Assembly (NCBI RefSeq): GCF_963583255.1
Contig: NC_084803.1
Location: 14,891,428-14,955,427, forward strand
Reading direction: 5' to 3'
Origin: Pyrus communis
Lineage: Eukaryota; Streptophyta; Magnoliopsida; Rosales; Rosaceae
Length of the DNA: 64,000 nt
Shown here: positions 40,276-54,220 of the stretch, in pieces
Layout of the letters: each line of letters starts with the position of its first letter
Position numbering within the stretch: position 1 is the stretch's first letter
Translations under genes and position numbers: made by a program
Notes under the pieces: generated by a model
What the model saw: only the letters and a program-made list of their open reading frames with translations
What the model was told of the DNA's origin: nothing
Databases searched by the model: none

Positions 40276-41385
40276 GGGGGCGTTTGTTTACCCTTCTTAG
40301 CCTTCACTGGATTGGATTGGATTGTAGTCTTGTGTTTGGTGGCTTACGGGACTAAGATTAAAGGCACTAAGTGGGACTCGCTTTCACAAACGGCTTCATT
40401 AGCCGGTCTTAGCGAGAGACCCCAACACCCACGGGTTTAGCTAAGACCTTCCATCATCCTCTTTTGCCTTCGTCCATTCTTGTTGCATCCTTTATTGCCT
40501 TCATCTGCTTCACTGCCCTAGGTTCATCGACCTCGATTTTCTACGGCATAGGCTTCAATGAAAGCTGGAACTTGGAACATAGAAATTTTTTTACGGCTAG
40601 GTTCATCCATCTCGGTCTCCAATTTTTTACGGCATAGACCTCGACCTTGATTTCGACGGCTGGTTCATCTATCTTTGCCTTCAATTTTCGACGGCATCTC
40701 CCTGGACCTCGATTTTCGATGGTTGGGTTCATCCATCTCGTCTTCCTCCACCCACCCTTTGCCGTCTGCAACTCCAATCCCTGCCCACGACCATACCCAG
40801 CCCCACCCACCCGTGCCGTCTGCAACTTCAATCCCCACCCATGGAAGAACAAGTGAAGTTGGATGGGAAAAGAGGCAAAGGGAAGAGAGAGGGATTTGAA
40901 AGGAAAAACTAAGGGAAGAGAGAGAATGAGCTGAACATGAAAACTCACCATGGCTGCCATTGAATTGGCGATGCTAAGCTTGAGAGGGAGGGGTTGGGGT
41001 TTTTCGGGGGAAGGCAAGTCTCCATTTTTTGTGATTTTAATTCGAACAGTCTGTGCAACAAAGGGAGAAAAGGAGCGAAGAAACTTGGATACACAGAGGA
41101 AAGGGGAGAGAAACGACAGGGAAAAAAAAAAAGAGGTTAGCTGGAAAGAAAGAATCTAGAAAATAAAAGATAAATTAATAATAGAATATTAATAAATATA
41201 TATTAAGTAAATAATAAAATATTATAGATATAGATTAAATAATATAATATTAGAATCCTACTTCTTAGTCCGACACTGCACCAAACGCTTCACTAAATCA
41301 GTTCAGTTTAGTCTAGTCTAAGCCAGTCCAGCTTAGTCCCTAAAGTTAGTCCAGTCCGAGATAGTCCGATGCAACAAACGCACCC
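40276..41385. mobile_element. 1.1-kb non-autonomous transposon, Harbinger-like
   Basis: Terminal inverted repeats GGGGGCGTTTGTT and AACAAACGCACCC are flanked by ATA on both sides (40273-40275 and 41386-41388), a 3-bp duplication as in PIF/Harbinger. The interior repeats short phrases such as TCGATTTTC(T/G)ACGGCAT and TGCCGTCTGCAACT and has no transposase. Near the right end, TTAGTC(T/C)AG motifs recur. Long open frames in it lack protein character. Confidence 0.6.
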
Positions 41386-41388
41386 ATA

Positions 41389-42059
41389 TAGTCTTGACTC
41401 AACTAAATACACCTTGGATCCGCTTGCTCAAATTGCAAGACTCCAAGCCGTGTCACACACCCTTTGAGTCTGGGCGCGGACACAGGTAATACATGATTGT
41501 CGTCAACTCGTGCTGCAAGGAGTGTGATACGTAGTGAGTTTAGTACGCTCCGTCAAAACGGCTCCGAAACAAACAAAAAGGTGTGTGCCGCACTCACGAG
41601 GGTTTAGGTTACGATTGGTATGCAAAAACGAGAGTGTGAGAATGGGAAAGTACCAAGAAGTGTGAAATTTTATATGCTAAGATTTGGTTTAGTGGTTTAG
41701 ATATTTATGCTATAGATTTTCAATGTTGGTCTTTGGATAAATGCCGATTATTCTTATTTGACTTTTTGGCCGCTTCCAATAACTTGCTCAAATAGAAATA
41801 GAATACCCAGCTACCCAGCATCCCCCCACATCCCCATACCCATCATCTTTCCCAACTTTTACCCAAAAAAAAAAATCATCTTTCCCAAATCCCAATTTCC
41901 ACCAATTCTCACTCCAATCCAATCTCCAAATTCTATTACTCCCTCTTCCCAATCAAAATCCCAAAACCCAAACCCCCAAATTTCCAAATTTCTCACTTCC
42001 ACCCCTAGAAAATTAGGAACTTGCAATTGTCCACCCAGCGGCACAGAGCGGCAGCAGCC
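41389..42059. promoter_or_regulatory. Upstream region of the AVT3-like gene
   Basis: No coding exon. 41755-42055 is CCA/TCC-rich, as in plant 5' UTRs, and probably contains the transcription start. No clear TATA box was settled on. Confidence 0.4.
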
Positions 42060-43337
42060 ATGGTGGTGTTCGACAAAGAAGCCAGCTCCTCCACCAACAC
42101 CCTACCTCCCTTCCCCCGAGAAGACACTCCACTCCTCTCCAAACCCAGCAAGCTCTCCTCCCAATCCAAAACCTTCGCCAACGTCTTCATCGCCATCGTC
42201 GGCGCCGGCGTGCTGGGTCTACCCTACACCTTCAAGAAAACCGGCTGGGTCTTCGGCTCCCTCATGCTCTTCTCCGTCGCCTTCCTAACCTACCACTGTA
42301 TGATGCTCCTAATCCACACCCGCCGCAAGCTCGACTCCCTCCACTGTGGCGGCCTCTCAAAGATCGCGTCTTTCGGCGACCTTGGTTTCGCCGTCTGTGG
42401 CCCAATCGGCCGGTTCTCCGTCGACGTCATGATCGTCCTCGCCCAGGCCGGGTTCTGCATCAGCTACCTAATCTTCATATCAAACACTTTAGCCTTCGTC
42501 TTCAATTACTCCGGCCCGGACCGGATTCTTGGTCTGACCCCGAAATCAATCTACCTCTGGGGCTGTTTCCCATTCCAGTTGGGTCTGAATTCGATTCCCA
42601 CCCTGACCCATCTCGCCCCTCTGAGCATTTTCGCCGACGTCGTCGACCTCGGCGCCATGGGAGTTGTAATGGTAGAAGACGCCATAATCTTCCTCCAAAA
42701 CAAACCGGCTTTGCAGGCGTTCGGCGGCTTCTCCGTCTTCTTCTACGGCCTCGGCGTGGCAGTTTACGCCTTCGAGGGAATCGGAATGATCCTCCCCCTC
42801 GAATCCGAAGCCAAAAACAAAGAGAATTTCGGGAAAGTCCTGGCATTGTGCATGGCATTCATAGCTCTGATCTACGGATCATTCGGAGTTCTGGGTTACT
42901 TTGCATTTGGGGAAGAAACCAAAGAGATAATCACCACCAATTTCGGGCAGGGCTTAGTAAGCACACTGGTCCAGCTGGGTTTGTGCATAAACCTGTTCTT
43001 CACTCTCCCATTAATGATGAACCCGGTTTTCGAAGTGGTGGAGCGGCGGTTCTGCGGCTCCACCTACTCCCTGTGGGTGCGGTGGCTGCTGGTTTTTGGG
43101 GTGAGCCTGGTGGCGCTGCTGGTGCCGAATTTTGCAGATTTTTTGTCGCTGGTGGGGAGCAGCGTGTGTGTGGCGCTGGGGTTTGTGCTGCCTGCTTTGT
43201 TTCATCTGATGGTGTTTAGGGATGAGCTGAGTTGGTTTGGGAGCGGTTTGGATGGGTGTATTGTGGTGGTGGGTGTGGTGATTGTGGTGTCTGGGACTTG
43301 GTCTTCAGTGGCTGAGATTATTGCACCCAAAGCTTGA
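42060..43337 (+). CDS. Vacuolar amino-acid transporter, AVT3-like
   Basis: Amino acid/auxin permease (AAAP) family. AVT3 proteins export neutral amino acids across the tonoplast. The 425-residue intronless frame is typical in length. Seen: a short cytosolic N-terminus with EDTPLLSK; first membrane helix FANVFIAIVGAGVLGLPYTF with the GAGVLGLP signature; about eleven hydrophobic helices, including MIVLAQAGFCISYLIFISN, FYGLGVAVYAFEGIGMILPL and LFFTLPLMMNPVFEVVERR; and a hydrophobic C-terminus ending AEIIAPKA. The ATG at 42060 is chosen because of its GCCATGG context and because the upstream in-frame extension (MQLSTQRHR) has UTR-like composition. Codon use is GC-rich compared with the neighbours. 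A 368-bp piece of its coding sequence is repeated 3' of the gene. Which AVT3 paralogue is not determined. Confidence 0.92.
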   Translation: MVVFDKEASSSTNTLPPFPREDTPLLSKPSKLSSQSKTFANVFIAIVGAGVLGLPYTFKKTGWVFGSLMLFSVAFLTYHCMMLLIHTRRKLDSLHCGGLSKIASFGDLGFAVCGPIGRFSVDVMIVLAQAGFCISYLIFISNTLAFVFNYSGPDRILGLTPKSIYLWGCFPFQLGLNSIPTLTHLAPLSIFADVVDLGAMGVVMVEDAIIFLQNKPALQAFGGFSVFFYGLGVAVYAFEGIGMILPLESEAKNKENFGKVLALCMAFIALIYGSFGVLGYFAFGEETKEIITTNFGQGLVSTLVQLGLCINLFFTLPLMMNPVFEVVERRFCGSTYSLWVRWLLVFGVSLVALLVPNFADFLSLVGSSVCVALGFVLPALFHLMVFRDELSWFGSGLDGCIVVVGVVIVVSGTWSSVAEIIAPKA

Positions 43338-43486
43338 TTTTGGTTGAGCCCCTTGAGGGGGTTAATCAATTCAGTTTTAATTTGCTGCTGCGGAATTGTA
43401 TTTTAATGCTACATTTGCTGATTATTTTCACCAATTGTAACAACTTAATGCAATGTGTGAGGATCACTGAGACAGTAGATATTCTT
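43338..43486 (+). other. 3' flank / UTR of AVT3-like gene
   Basis: Non-coding sequence following the stop, AT-rich, ending at the target site CC plus T-run where the duplicate piece was inserted. Confidence 0.5.
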
Positions 43487-43517
<31 letters not shown>

Positions 43518-43900
43518 GAAACCTGAGCATTTTCGCCGACGTCGTCGACCTCGGCGCCATGGGAGTTGTAATGGTAGAAGACGCCATAATCTTCCTCCAA
43601 AACAAACCGGCTTTGCAGGCGTTCGGCGGCTTCTCCGTCTTCTTCTACGGCCTCGGCGTGGCAGTTTACGCCTTCGAGGGAATCGGAATGATCCTCCCCC
43701 TCGAATCCGAAGCCAAAAACAAAGAGAATTTCGGGAAAGTCCTGGCATTGTGCATGGCATTCATAGCTCTGATCTACGGATCATTCGGAGTTCTGGGTTA
43801 CTTTGCATTTGGGGAAGAAACCAAAGAGATAATCACCACCAATTTCGGGCAGGGCTTAGTAAGCACACTGGTCCAGCTGGGTTTGTGCATCCTTTTTTTT
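43487..43900 (+). pseudogene. Perfect partial copy of AVT3 coding sequence behind a poly-T tract
   Basis: 43523-43890 is identical, base for base as I read it, to 42621-42988 (368 bp) of the transporter gene just upstream. It is preceded by 29 T residues (43489-43517) and GAAAC. CC followed by at least eight T occurs at both boundaries (43487-43496 and 43891-43900), so it looks like a target duplication. The copy starts and ends inside the coding region and keeps its frame for about 116 residues (from 43559), but has no start context, upstream exon or full membrane set. The tail orientation is opposite to the coding strand. An assembly error across the T tract is a real alternative. Confidence 0.85.
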
Positions 43901-44277
43901 GTCTTTTGAAGTGCATAACATTTACACTTGATTTCGGTGGATTGAGTAGGTACTTCTTCGAGACTGTTTCTGAAAAGGTTAAAAGTGATTTTTTGACAAT
44001 TATAAAAACGATTTTTACTAGGGTTTAGAGTTTGGGGTTTTACATAACCGCTTTTTACGAGGGTTTTTATTAGGGTTTAGGATTTAGAGTTTTTCATGAT
44101 TCTGGATCATATGTGCTTATTCCGGATGTAAATGCTTTTCTAGAAAGAACTTGGATTAACGTTTTTATTTTTATTTTTATAAAGCACTTCTAACAAAAAC
44201 GTTTATAAACAAAATTGCTTCGTACCATTTGCAATTTCAAACGGGAGGAATTTCGAGTTTTTCAATTTCATGTTGGA

Positions 44278-44584
44278 ATCAATAAAAAATTGTCTTCGAT
44301 ATAGGGTAATGTCAAAGAAGGGTGTAGAAAAATGAGGAACATCCTCACCATTTTTGTGAGTAGGGCTTTAGAGCAGTTTCACCGGGGAATTGATAGGCCA
44401 GCACCCAGGCTATCCACTCCAGCCTAGCATTTTGATCGGCACTCAGCCCAAGCCAGGCAAGAGACCGGCCTAAAATCGACAGACCCACATGCAGGACCAT
44501 CAATAAAAAATTGTCTTCGATATTGGGTAATGTCAAAGAAGGGTGTAGAAAAATGAGGAACATCCTCACCATTTTTGTGAGTAG
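44278..44584. repeat. 86-bp direct repeats flanking 135 bp
   Basis: 44278-44363 and 44499-44584 match with a single visible mismatch (ATATAGG against ATATTGG). Both run from ATCAATAAAAAATTGTC to CCATTTTTGTGAGTAG. The 135 bp between is GC-richer (GGCCAGCACCCAGGC, CAAGCCAGGCAAGAGACC) and non-coding. It could be an insertion with a long target duplication, or a tandem duplication with a foreign spacer. Confidence 0.85.
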
Positions 44585-46481
44585 AATTTTAATGCTATGT
44601 AGCACTACGGATCTTTTAGCTTTTAATTTGATTTCCACTGTTATATTTTTTATTTTTAATATCGAAAAAGAAATTCAGAAATTGAAAAGTCTGGAAGTAC
44701 TCAAACAATTGCCACCGACAAGTCCACAACTTTATGCACCAAAACAATTTTTCTTTTGTTTTTTGCATTTTTTAAATGTAAATAGTACTAATATATGTCG
44801 CATATTGATAATATTATCACTATCTAAGTGCCCCTATTTTATATTAATTCTTTATCTTTTCAAGCTAAACAATTCAATTAGTGCTAATATTGTAATATTA
44901 TTCAGTCACTAATTTAATAACTAAGATTAAATAAATTGGATTTAACCATAAAGTAAAACAAAAAGGTAAACCATCAAATGCATTTTCAACATCTATAATA
45001 CGTGGACTGAGAGAAACCTTTTTGAAGAATTTAAGATGCATTTTTGCTCACCATTTTTAAGTAATCTTAAAATTTAAATTCATTCGGATATAAATAAACT
45101 GATAAGCATTACAATCATAGTGAGAAAAACTATTTCCGAAGAAATTACCCATTGGATTCTCGCGATAAAAATACACGCAGCTCGCCCGCACGAGGCAGGT
45201 GAACCCTCGGAATATGGGCCAATATTGGAGACATGCTACGGTTAAATATAGCCCAAGAACCTTTTGAGCTGAATAAGGTTTAATAAGGCAGGAAGCCCAA
45301 CAAGATCAACCGATGGACCAATACTCTAAAATCTAGGCCCAATCACAAGCCTAATTCATGACACGTGTAGTGATCCAGAAATTATGGACTCTTAGTCACG
45401 TTGCGTATCAATCATTCAAATTACTAATTGACTGCATGGGCAGGATAAGGTTCTTGTTATGGCCAAGAGACTGGTTGACCGAGCTTCGTTACAAAATCAT
45501 ATGATAATTAATTTAATTACATGTAAGTATTTGTCAATGTGAAATTAATACTCTCAACATAACGACTTTACGTGTAACAAATTTTCAAACCTAACATATG
45601 GACAACAAAAATTAAGTGACATGGAACACGAGTGATCCTTAGGCTTTAGACGCAAGACAATATGCTCTGATACCATGAAAAAAAATTGAGATTCCACTAT
45701 AAAACTAATTGCCAATATGGGAAGTAGTTAAACCTTTTATAAGCCTTTGCAATATTTTTCCCTTCATTAATGTGAGATTCTCTTATCTTTACATCATCGC
45801 ACACCAAACTAATAGGGTATACTTTATTAGATTTGTTGACACCTACGGTTTTAATTACTCAACACAACAACATACAACAGAATTTGTAGATTAACTCGTA
45901 AACAAAATTACGTCGACATCCTGAATTGAATTTCTACTCATGATCATATATCTCTTGTTGGAACAAAGGATAAACCAAACAAGGACTTGTACCGCCCCAA
46001 ATATTTCAGGATTTAGACTTTATTAGAAAAGGGAATAGCCATAAAGAAATAAAAGATTATTGAGCAGGTGGCTAACACCCATCAAACCATCATCAACCCC
46101 TTTCCAACTCCACATAAAAATCGATCACTTCACTCCACCTAATGAGTACAACCACCCAATCCCCCTTATATTGCCACCTCTTACTCATCTTCTTTTTTAG
46201 TCATTTCCCATCAAACAAATCAAAAACCTAAAATCTCCAATTTTGTAAGTTGACACCATCACAATAAAAAAGTAGTGTAATATTTTAAAGTATAAGATAT
46301 AGAAGATGAAGTATATTTGTATATCTTTGTAGATATTGAGCCACACAAAAGTCAGCTTCTGTTTAAGTATTAAACTCTATACAAATATGATATGTCATCG
46401 TCATTCATGTGAGTCAAATTTAAATTTTTCGTTTACAATTAAAAAATCGTAATATTACTAAACAATACTACTAAGGAAAGT
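44585..46481. other. Spacer with retrotransposon remnant
   Basis: No gene. On the minus strand at about 45660-45676 lies CATGGTATCAGAGCATA, a methionine-tRNA primer-binding site, beside LTR-like sequence (about 45677-45830). This suggests a truncated LTR retroelement. 45220-45400 has GGCCCAA/AGCCCA-rich sequence. Confidence 0.4.
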
Positions 46482-46630
46482 TTAATGAAAAACTCATAAT
46501 ACTGTTCACTTTAACGAAAAATCATATTTTTACACTAAAAAATCAATCATGTTACTATTCACTCTACTTTTTATTTTATCCTAATCATTAAAACTTAAAA
46601 TTTTGAAAATATTTTTATTAGTTTTTTTTT
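46482..46630. mobile_element. MITE, second copy of the 16053-16205 family
   Basis: Shares ACTGTTCACTTTAACGAAAA, TTTTTACACTAAAAAATCAA and TTACTATTCAC with the copy near 16.1 kb, in the same order and orientation. Confidence 0.6.
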
Positions 46631-47154
46631 ATTATTAACTAATTATTCCAACGTTTATCCGTTAACAATTAAAAATTAAATTCGGAGTCGTAAAAAAGTC
46701 CCCATCACGAAGGGGCAAAATGAGAAAAACACCCATGTTCCTCGGAAAGACCCACCGCACCCAGGGAAAGTGCCAGCAATAGCAACCGACTGGAAAAAAA
46801 AAAAAAAAGAAGGAAAGCAAAGAGAAAATAGTGGAGAGACATCAGACGGGAGAGAGGGAGAGAGAGAGAGGAAGGCTTCCTGTTGAAGACCACACAATCC
46901 TCCATTTTAATCTCAGACATAGACAGAGAAAGTAGAGAGAGAAACACAAGGAAGAGTGGGTGAGTCTCCTTTCTCATTGCAACGGAGTCGTCGATTCAAA
47001 TCCAGCAAACTTCCCATTTTTAGCTTTTACCCATCATTTCAAATCGCCTTCCATTGTCGAAATCGCAGAAAAGCTCGTTGCTTTTCGATTGTTGGGTTCG
47101 GATTCAGGAAACCCAGTTCGAATTTGGATCGGGAGAGGAAGGAAACCCTGTTGA

Positions 47155-49542
<2,388 letters not shown>

Positions 49543-50887
49543 AGAAAAAGATTGAAGGATGACGATGCTGGCAACACCTACCACACCATTTCTAAGGCTT
49601 CCGAACAACTCCACTCCGCACGCACGTACGACCCTATTGATTGCGATTTAATTTTGTTTGTTACTCGACTAATAAGAATCATTATTTTTTTATTAACTAT
49701 AACTATAAGAGTTGTAAATTAGTAACGATTTTTGTGAGAAAAACAACGTCAAAAAATTCGATAGAGAATTCGACTGTCGTTTTGGATATATACCCCTGGT
49801 GGCTTGTATACACATGTATGTGTTCCCACACCCTGTATACTGATGATGATTGATGACTTTCCTTCTTGATTTAGGGTTTTAGATTTCTTAATCCTTTCTT
49901 GACTTTTGTTTTGCTCTCTAATCCTATTCCTAATTTCTTGAGAATGGAAGATGAAACTACAACAACTTCGTACTTTTTTATTTATGTGACGTAACGTTCC
50001 ACCGGTACATGTTCGTTTATCTTTTCGATTGTTCGATCGGGTGGGAAGTGGGCGGGCTGGTCCCAAACATTAATAAATAAATTGATTTATAACAAATCAA
50101 TTGACAAATGAAATGAGTTTTTATTATTTTTTGCATCTAAAAGTTACGTTTTACGTGTGTAATCCAAATAACCATTTAGTATTACGATCTGTTAGTTGGT
50201 ATTTCTCTTCACTTGGAATAAGAAAACCCAAATAACCATTTAGTATTACAATATGTCAGTCGGTACTTCTCTTCACTTGGAATAAAAGGTCTTAAGTTTG
50301 AATTTTATAGATAATGAATTCGATTCAAATTAGGCTGTTTATTATATGATTTTACCAAACTCTTCTCTTTTTAGTATAAAAATATCGATGAATTAAAAAA
50401 ATAAATAAAAAATACCCAAGTGTGGTCACTGCACCCAACATACAGCGGGCCCACTTCGGAAATATAAAGGTTTCATGCCTCTGTCTTTTGTTACTGCAGA
50501 CGTACAACAGCAACTTCTGAAACTATTAACTATGGCAATGTACTGACATCATGATTTTTTAATTTGTAGTATACGTTAGGGATACGGAGATGCGAAATGT
50601 CGGCTGAAAAGCTTTATAACGAATGAGTAAAATATTTATAGGGCGATTTATTAATTTTCAACACCTTCTCAATTTTGGACGTTGGATTGAATGAGTTAAA
50701 GATGATCAAAAGATATAAATTAACATGAAGTGTGGAAGGTAAAATGAGTATAATAAAATGTAAATATAAATTTTTTTTTTTATCCATTTTTAGAAGATAA
50801 CCATTGGAGAATGAAATATAAATGTGATTTTGATATTTCGGATTTGCATCTTTCTACTGGAGATGCTCTAACAATATATCCATTTAA
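49543..50887. other. 3' flank of SRPK gene and spacer
   Basis: Includes the likely SRPK 3' UTR. At 50167-50222 and 50229-50283 there is a roughly 56-bp imperfect tandem duplication, starting CCAAATAACCATTTAGTATTA and ending TCTCTTCACTTGGAATAA. No coding exon. Confidence 0.5.
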
Positions 50888-51641
50888 TGTTAGGTCTGGT
50901 TACTAGGTTGTTGATTAAGGATCTAACGGTTAACGCTAGCCCTTTTAGGCCCACCCAATGACATAAGCCTAGGAAAGACCAAGAAGCCCAAGGCCTATAG
51001 AGTTTGAAGAGGGGCGGCCCTTGTGCTTAGGCTAACCAGGACAAAAGAAGGATTACCTGACCATGCAAAACGCGTGGGCATGTTGACAGCTTTATGCCAC
51101 AAGTCTTCAAGGACATAACTACTCAAGTGCTACTCATACCATTCAACAACGTGCAGACAACAGTAGAGACCTAAGATGGGACGTAAGGGCAATTGGGGTA
51201 GTGCCTAGCAAAGCGAGGTAGAGTAACTGAGGTTCGAGTGGGATGCTCGAGCCACTTGGGTCTTAAAAAGACATGTCATCTGACTGCTAGAATGTCACTT
51301 TGCTGACGAAGGCATGACCAAATAGGTGAAAAGTTGTTAGTAAGCCAGTACAAGTGGTTGACACATTGAACGTCAGTTTGAGAGACCTCAAGAAGGTAAG
51401 GCCTATATAAAGGGGTAGAGACCTCCATTATGGGGGTCAGACGAATCAGAGAGAATAGAGTTAATGTATTAGCCAAGCACTATTTAGCCTTGAAATCAAT
51501 ATATTAAAAGCAACACAATGGATGTAGTCTAATTTTGAGGAGTAAGCCACGTGTATCCTTGAGTCCATTTAATTTTAGCTCATCGTGCAAGGCCATTTAG
51601 TTAAGTTTGTTAACCTTACAATTTGAGTGTTAACACTAACA
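50888..51641 (+). mobile_element. 754-bp solo LTR
   Basis: Ends form perfect 6-bp inverted repeats TGTTAG..CTAACA. Flanks are ATTTAA (50882-50887) and ATTGAA (51642-51647), a 5-of-6 match. A TATA box GGCCTATATAAAGGGG sits near 51412, with R/U5-like sequence after it. No primer site or coding region. The plus orientation is from the TATA box. Confidence 0.7.
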
Positions 51642-53083
51642 ATTGAAAATCTCAATGTTTAAAATGTACCCAAACATACTAGAAATTTTCAAAGTGAAAA
51701 TCTTCCTACATCTTACTCGCCAGTAAATGAAACACCTACATTTGAGTTCCTCTCTGGCGGGTGGATGCCACACCCCGAACTCAGCTCTCTCCAGTGAGCT
51801 CCTGCCCAATATTTTTTTTGAGATTTAGGTGGCTGTTGGATTGGTTGGTATAATATTATTTTAGGCGTTTTAGAAGTATTTTAGCCTTGCTCTTTAAGGT
51901 TAGTTTTAGTTATTTTCTCCTCTCTCATCCCCTTTATTTCTCTTTCACTTTCATTTTTATCTTTCTATAAAAATAAAAATAAAAAGAAGTCAAAACAAGA
52001 TGTTGATAATCGTGACCGACTGTTCAAATAGGAGAAGATTGAAGGAGAGAAAATTTTGAAGGGAAGAGAATCCCACAGTGTGGAACTGTACTACTAATTC
52101 AATATGGAATTTTCCTTTTTAGCATAGACTGGCTGATAATGTAAATCGATATTCATAACTATTAAATCTTTAGTCATTCAATTATTGGTTAAGGGTTCAT
52201 AGTTATAAATCTCGATCTGTTCTAAAATTTTCATTCATTGTAATACGAAAAACAAGACAATGTTTAAATTGCTGCTTTCATGATGAATTTAGGGTTCGAA
52301 TTCCTTCAATGTAACCGGAAAAAAGTATGTATCATACGAAGTTCAGTTGCCGAAAACTGATACTGCCAAATGTCGAGAACCGATCGTCTTTTCTAATCAA
52401 CTCGTTTAAGGCCAAACCTAAATGAGATCACTATTAAACACCTCCATTATAAAAAGTAAACAGGGGTTTAACATTAATCGAAGGACAATCATTGTTCTTT
52501 TTTATATTCCGATTTCCGACAGCATCTCCAAGATCGGATCATCAACAGCATAGTACCTAACTTAGCAGATCAAAGAGGATTAGTTCATTGATTTCATGAT
52601 AAATGCTCTGCATTTATGGAAAGAATTTACCCCCACTTCATAATTACTGTAAGAATTTACCCCATTCATGGAAAGAATTAACCCACTTCATTAGTTTCAT
52701 GAAACAACAATCTCAGACAGTAAAAATTTCAAATGAATATAATTACCAAAGACAATGAGAGTTGTTTACATCTATGAGCACACCAGCAGTAATTATTGTG
52801 CAACATATCAACAAAACACTGGACATTCTAATTGCATCCCTGTTATCTCAGCTTCACGAGCAACAGGCGATTCAGACGAGCGGGTAAACCACGGCGGATG
52901 CAAGTAATGTAACATCTAAATTTACAAGTAGTCAGTTTCAAGTTCATTACAAACCCAGAACGAGCAGAAGAAAAAAGGGTAATGAAATAAGGCCGTTTTC
53001 TATAAGACGTGAAATCGTGAATCCTACCTCAGCTATCCAATCCTACCTCATACCTCACCTGTCACAACAATATCGTTTCGACA
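51642..53083. other. Gene-free spacer
   Basis: No coding signal on either strand. The part next to 53083 is probably the 3' UTR of the minus-strand gene that follows. Confidence 0.45.
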
Positions 53084-54220
53084 TCAAGATTGCATGACTT
53101 TGTTTTGATTCATGCACGCCGGAGTCTTGAAATCCTTGCATTTCCACACCGGTGTGGCTTCAATTGGCAGCATACTATCGGCAGAAGACTCCACAGGGAA
53201 CAAAGGCTTCTTTGCGGCAGTAGGGTTACCCATGTTCATGTCAATCAATGGGGAGCCTCTTGCATCCGTATCTTCTTTCAGATTTGCTTGATCCCTGAAG
53301 GTGCAATTGCTCAACGGCAACTTTTTTAGCTTCACTCTTCCCCTCTTTTTACCGGTGGTACTCGCACCATCCCAATTTTTCTCCTTCGTACGACTTGATT
53401 CTGCTTCTCCATTATCCATCTCCATTCGACCAACTCTATCAGGTCCACCATTTTCGTACACGTCTTGGATGGTGCCTTCAACGTTGACCTTATCTGCTAC
53501 AGAATGTCCATTGCAAGTATATGCTGGGTTCTGTTCCAATACAATTACCCCATTGGGAACCCTAACTTTCTCGGAACCATGTGAAATTTTAGGCTTCTTG
53601 TGTTTATGACCCTTGCCGTCAGCACTTGATGAATTCTTCGTAATTCTCGGAGAGCTATTTATAGCTCTGTGCAATTTCCGGGCCAACTCTTCGTCCTTCT
53701 TACAATTTTCAATTGGTTGGTATTTTTTGTACAAGAGCTGAACTGGAACATGCTTCTTCAGCTTGTTCTTTTTCAGGTGTTTTTCCTTGCCTGCTGCCTC
53801 TTCGGAAAAAGAGGCAACCAAATCTAAAGCAGTCTTCGCTGCAGCCACTGCCTTTGCAGCTATTGCAGCTTTTTCCTCAGCTGCAGCTCTCGCAACCTCT
53901 GCAGCCTTCGCTGCAGCAGCAGCAGCCGAATTCGAGACCTCTACCAGCTCCTCGGGCGAAAGATTAGAGTTATGAGAACTCAATATACTGTTGAGGCGAG
54001 TGTTAAATTCACTTGAAGAATGCGAAGAAGAAGAAGAAGAAGATGCAGAAGCCGAAGCTGATGCTGAATCTGCAGCTGCAGCTGAAGTAGCAACTAGAGA
54101 CAGCCATGCAGCACTATCACCCTCCGGACTCTGTTTCTTCAATCCAGCAAGCAGACGCTTTCGTGGAGGCAGAAGGACATCAGCGTCCAAATGATTGACA
54201 TCACAGATGTTTGCCTCCAT
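53084..54220 (-). CDS. Alanine- and lysine-rich protein of unknown function
   Basis: An uninterrupted 378-residue frame I cannot assign to a named family. Seen: a conserved-looking N-terminal block with LLPPRKRLLAGLKK and AAWLSLVAT; a serine/alanine-rich stretch (about 50-70); an alanine-rich helical segment at about 97-140 (AAAAAAKAAEVARAAAEEKA) that could form a coiled coil; then clusters of basic residues (KHLKKNKLKKHVP, GHKHKKPKISH, GKKRGRVKLKKL) resembling nuclear localisation signals. The LYKKYQPIENCKKDEELARK segment looks like a structured motif. No signal peptide or membrane helix. A nuclear role is inferred only from the basic clusters. ATG at 54220 is the first in the transcript after the 5' UTR intron. 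Confidence 0.8.
   Translation of the reverse strand: MEANICDVNHLDADVLLPPRKRLLAGLKKQSPEGDSAAWLSLVATSAAAADSASASASASSSSSSSHSSSEFNTRLNSILSSHNSNLSPEELVEVSNSAAAAAAKAAEVARAAAEEKAAIAAKAVAAAKTALDLVASFSEEAAGKEKHLKKNKLKKHVPVQLLYKKYQPIENCKKDEELARKLHRAINSSPRITKNSSSADGKGHKHKKPKISHGSEKVRVPNGVIVLEQNPAYTCNGHSVADKVNVEGTIQDVYENGGPDRVGRMEMDNGEAESSRTKEKNWDGASTTGKKRGRVKLKKLPLSNCTFRDQANLKEDTDARGSPLIDMNMGNPTAAKKPLFPVESSADSMLPIEATPVWKCKDFKTPACMNQNKVMQS

Noticed and set aside
40541..41017. 158-codon minus-strand frame in the Harbinger-like element
   Set aside because: Built from internal short repeats; no domain and no homologue recognised.
42502..42858. Long minus-strand frame opposite the AVT3-like gene
   Set aside because: Arg/Gly/Pro-rich shadow of GC-rich codons of the real plus-strand gene; it recurs opposite the duplicate at 43464-43760 for the same reason.
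53713..54194. Plus-strand frames over the alanine-rich gene
   Set aside because: Leu/Gln/Ala-rich mirror images of GCN repeats of the minus-strand gene.
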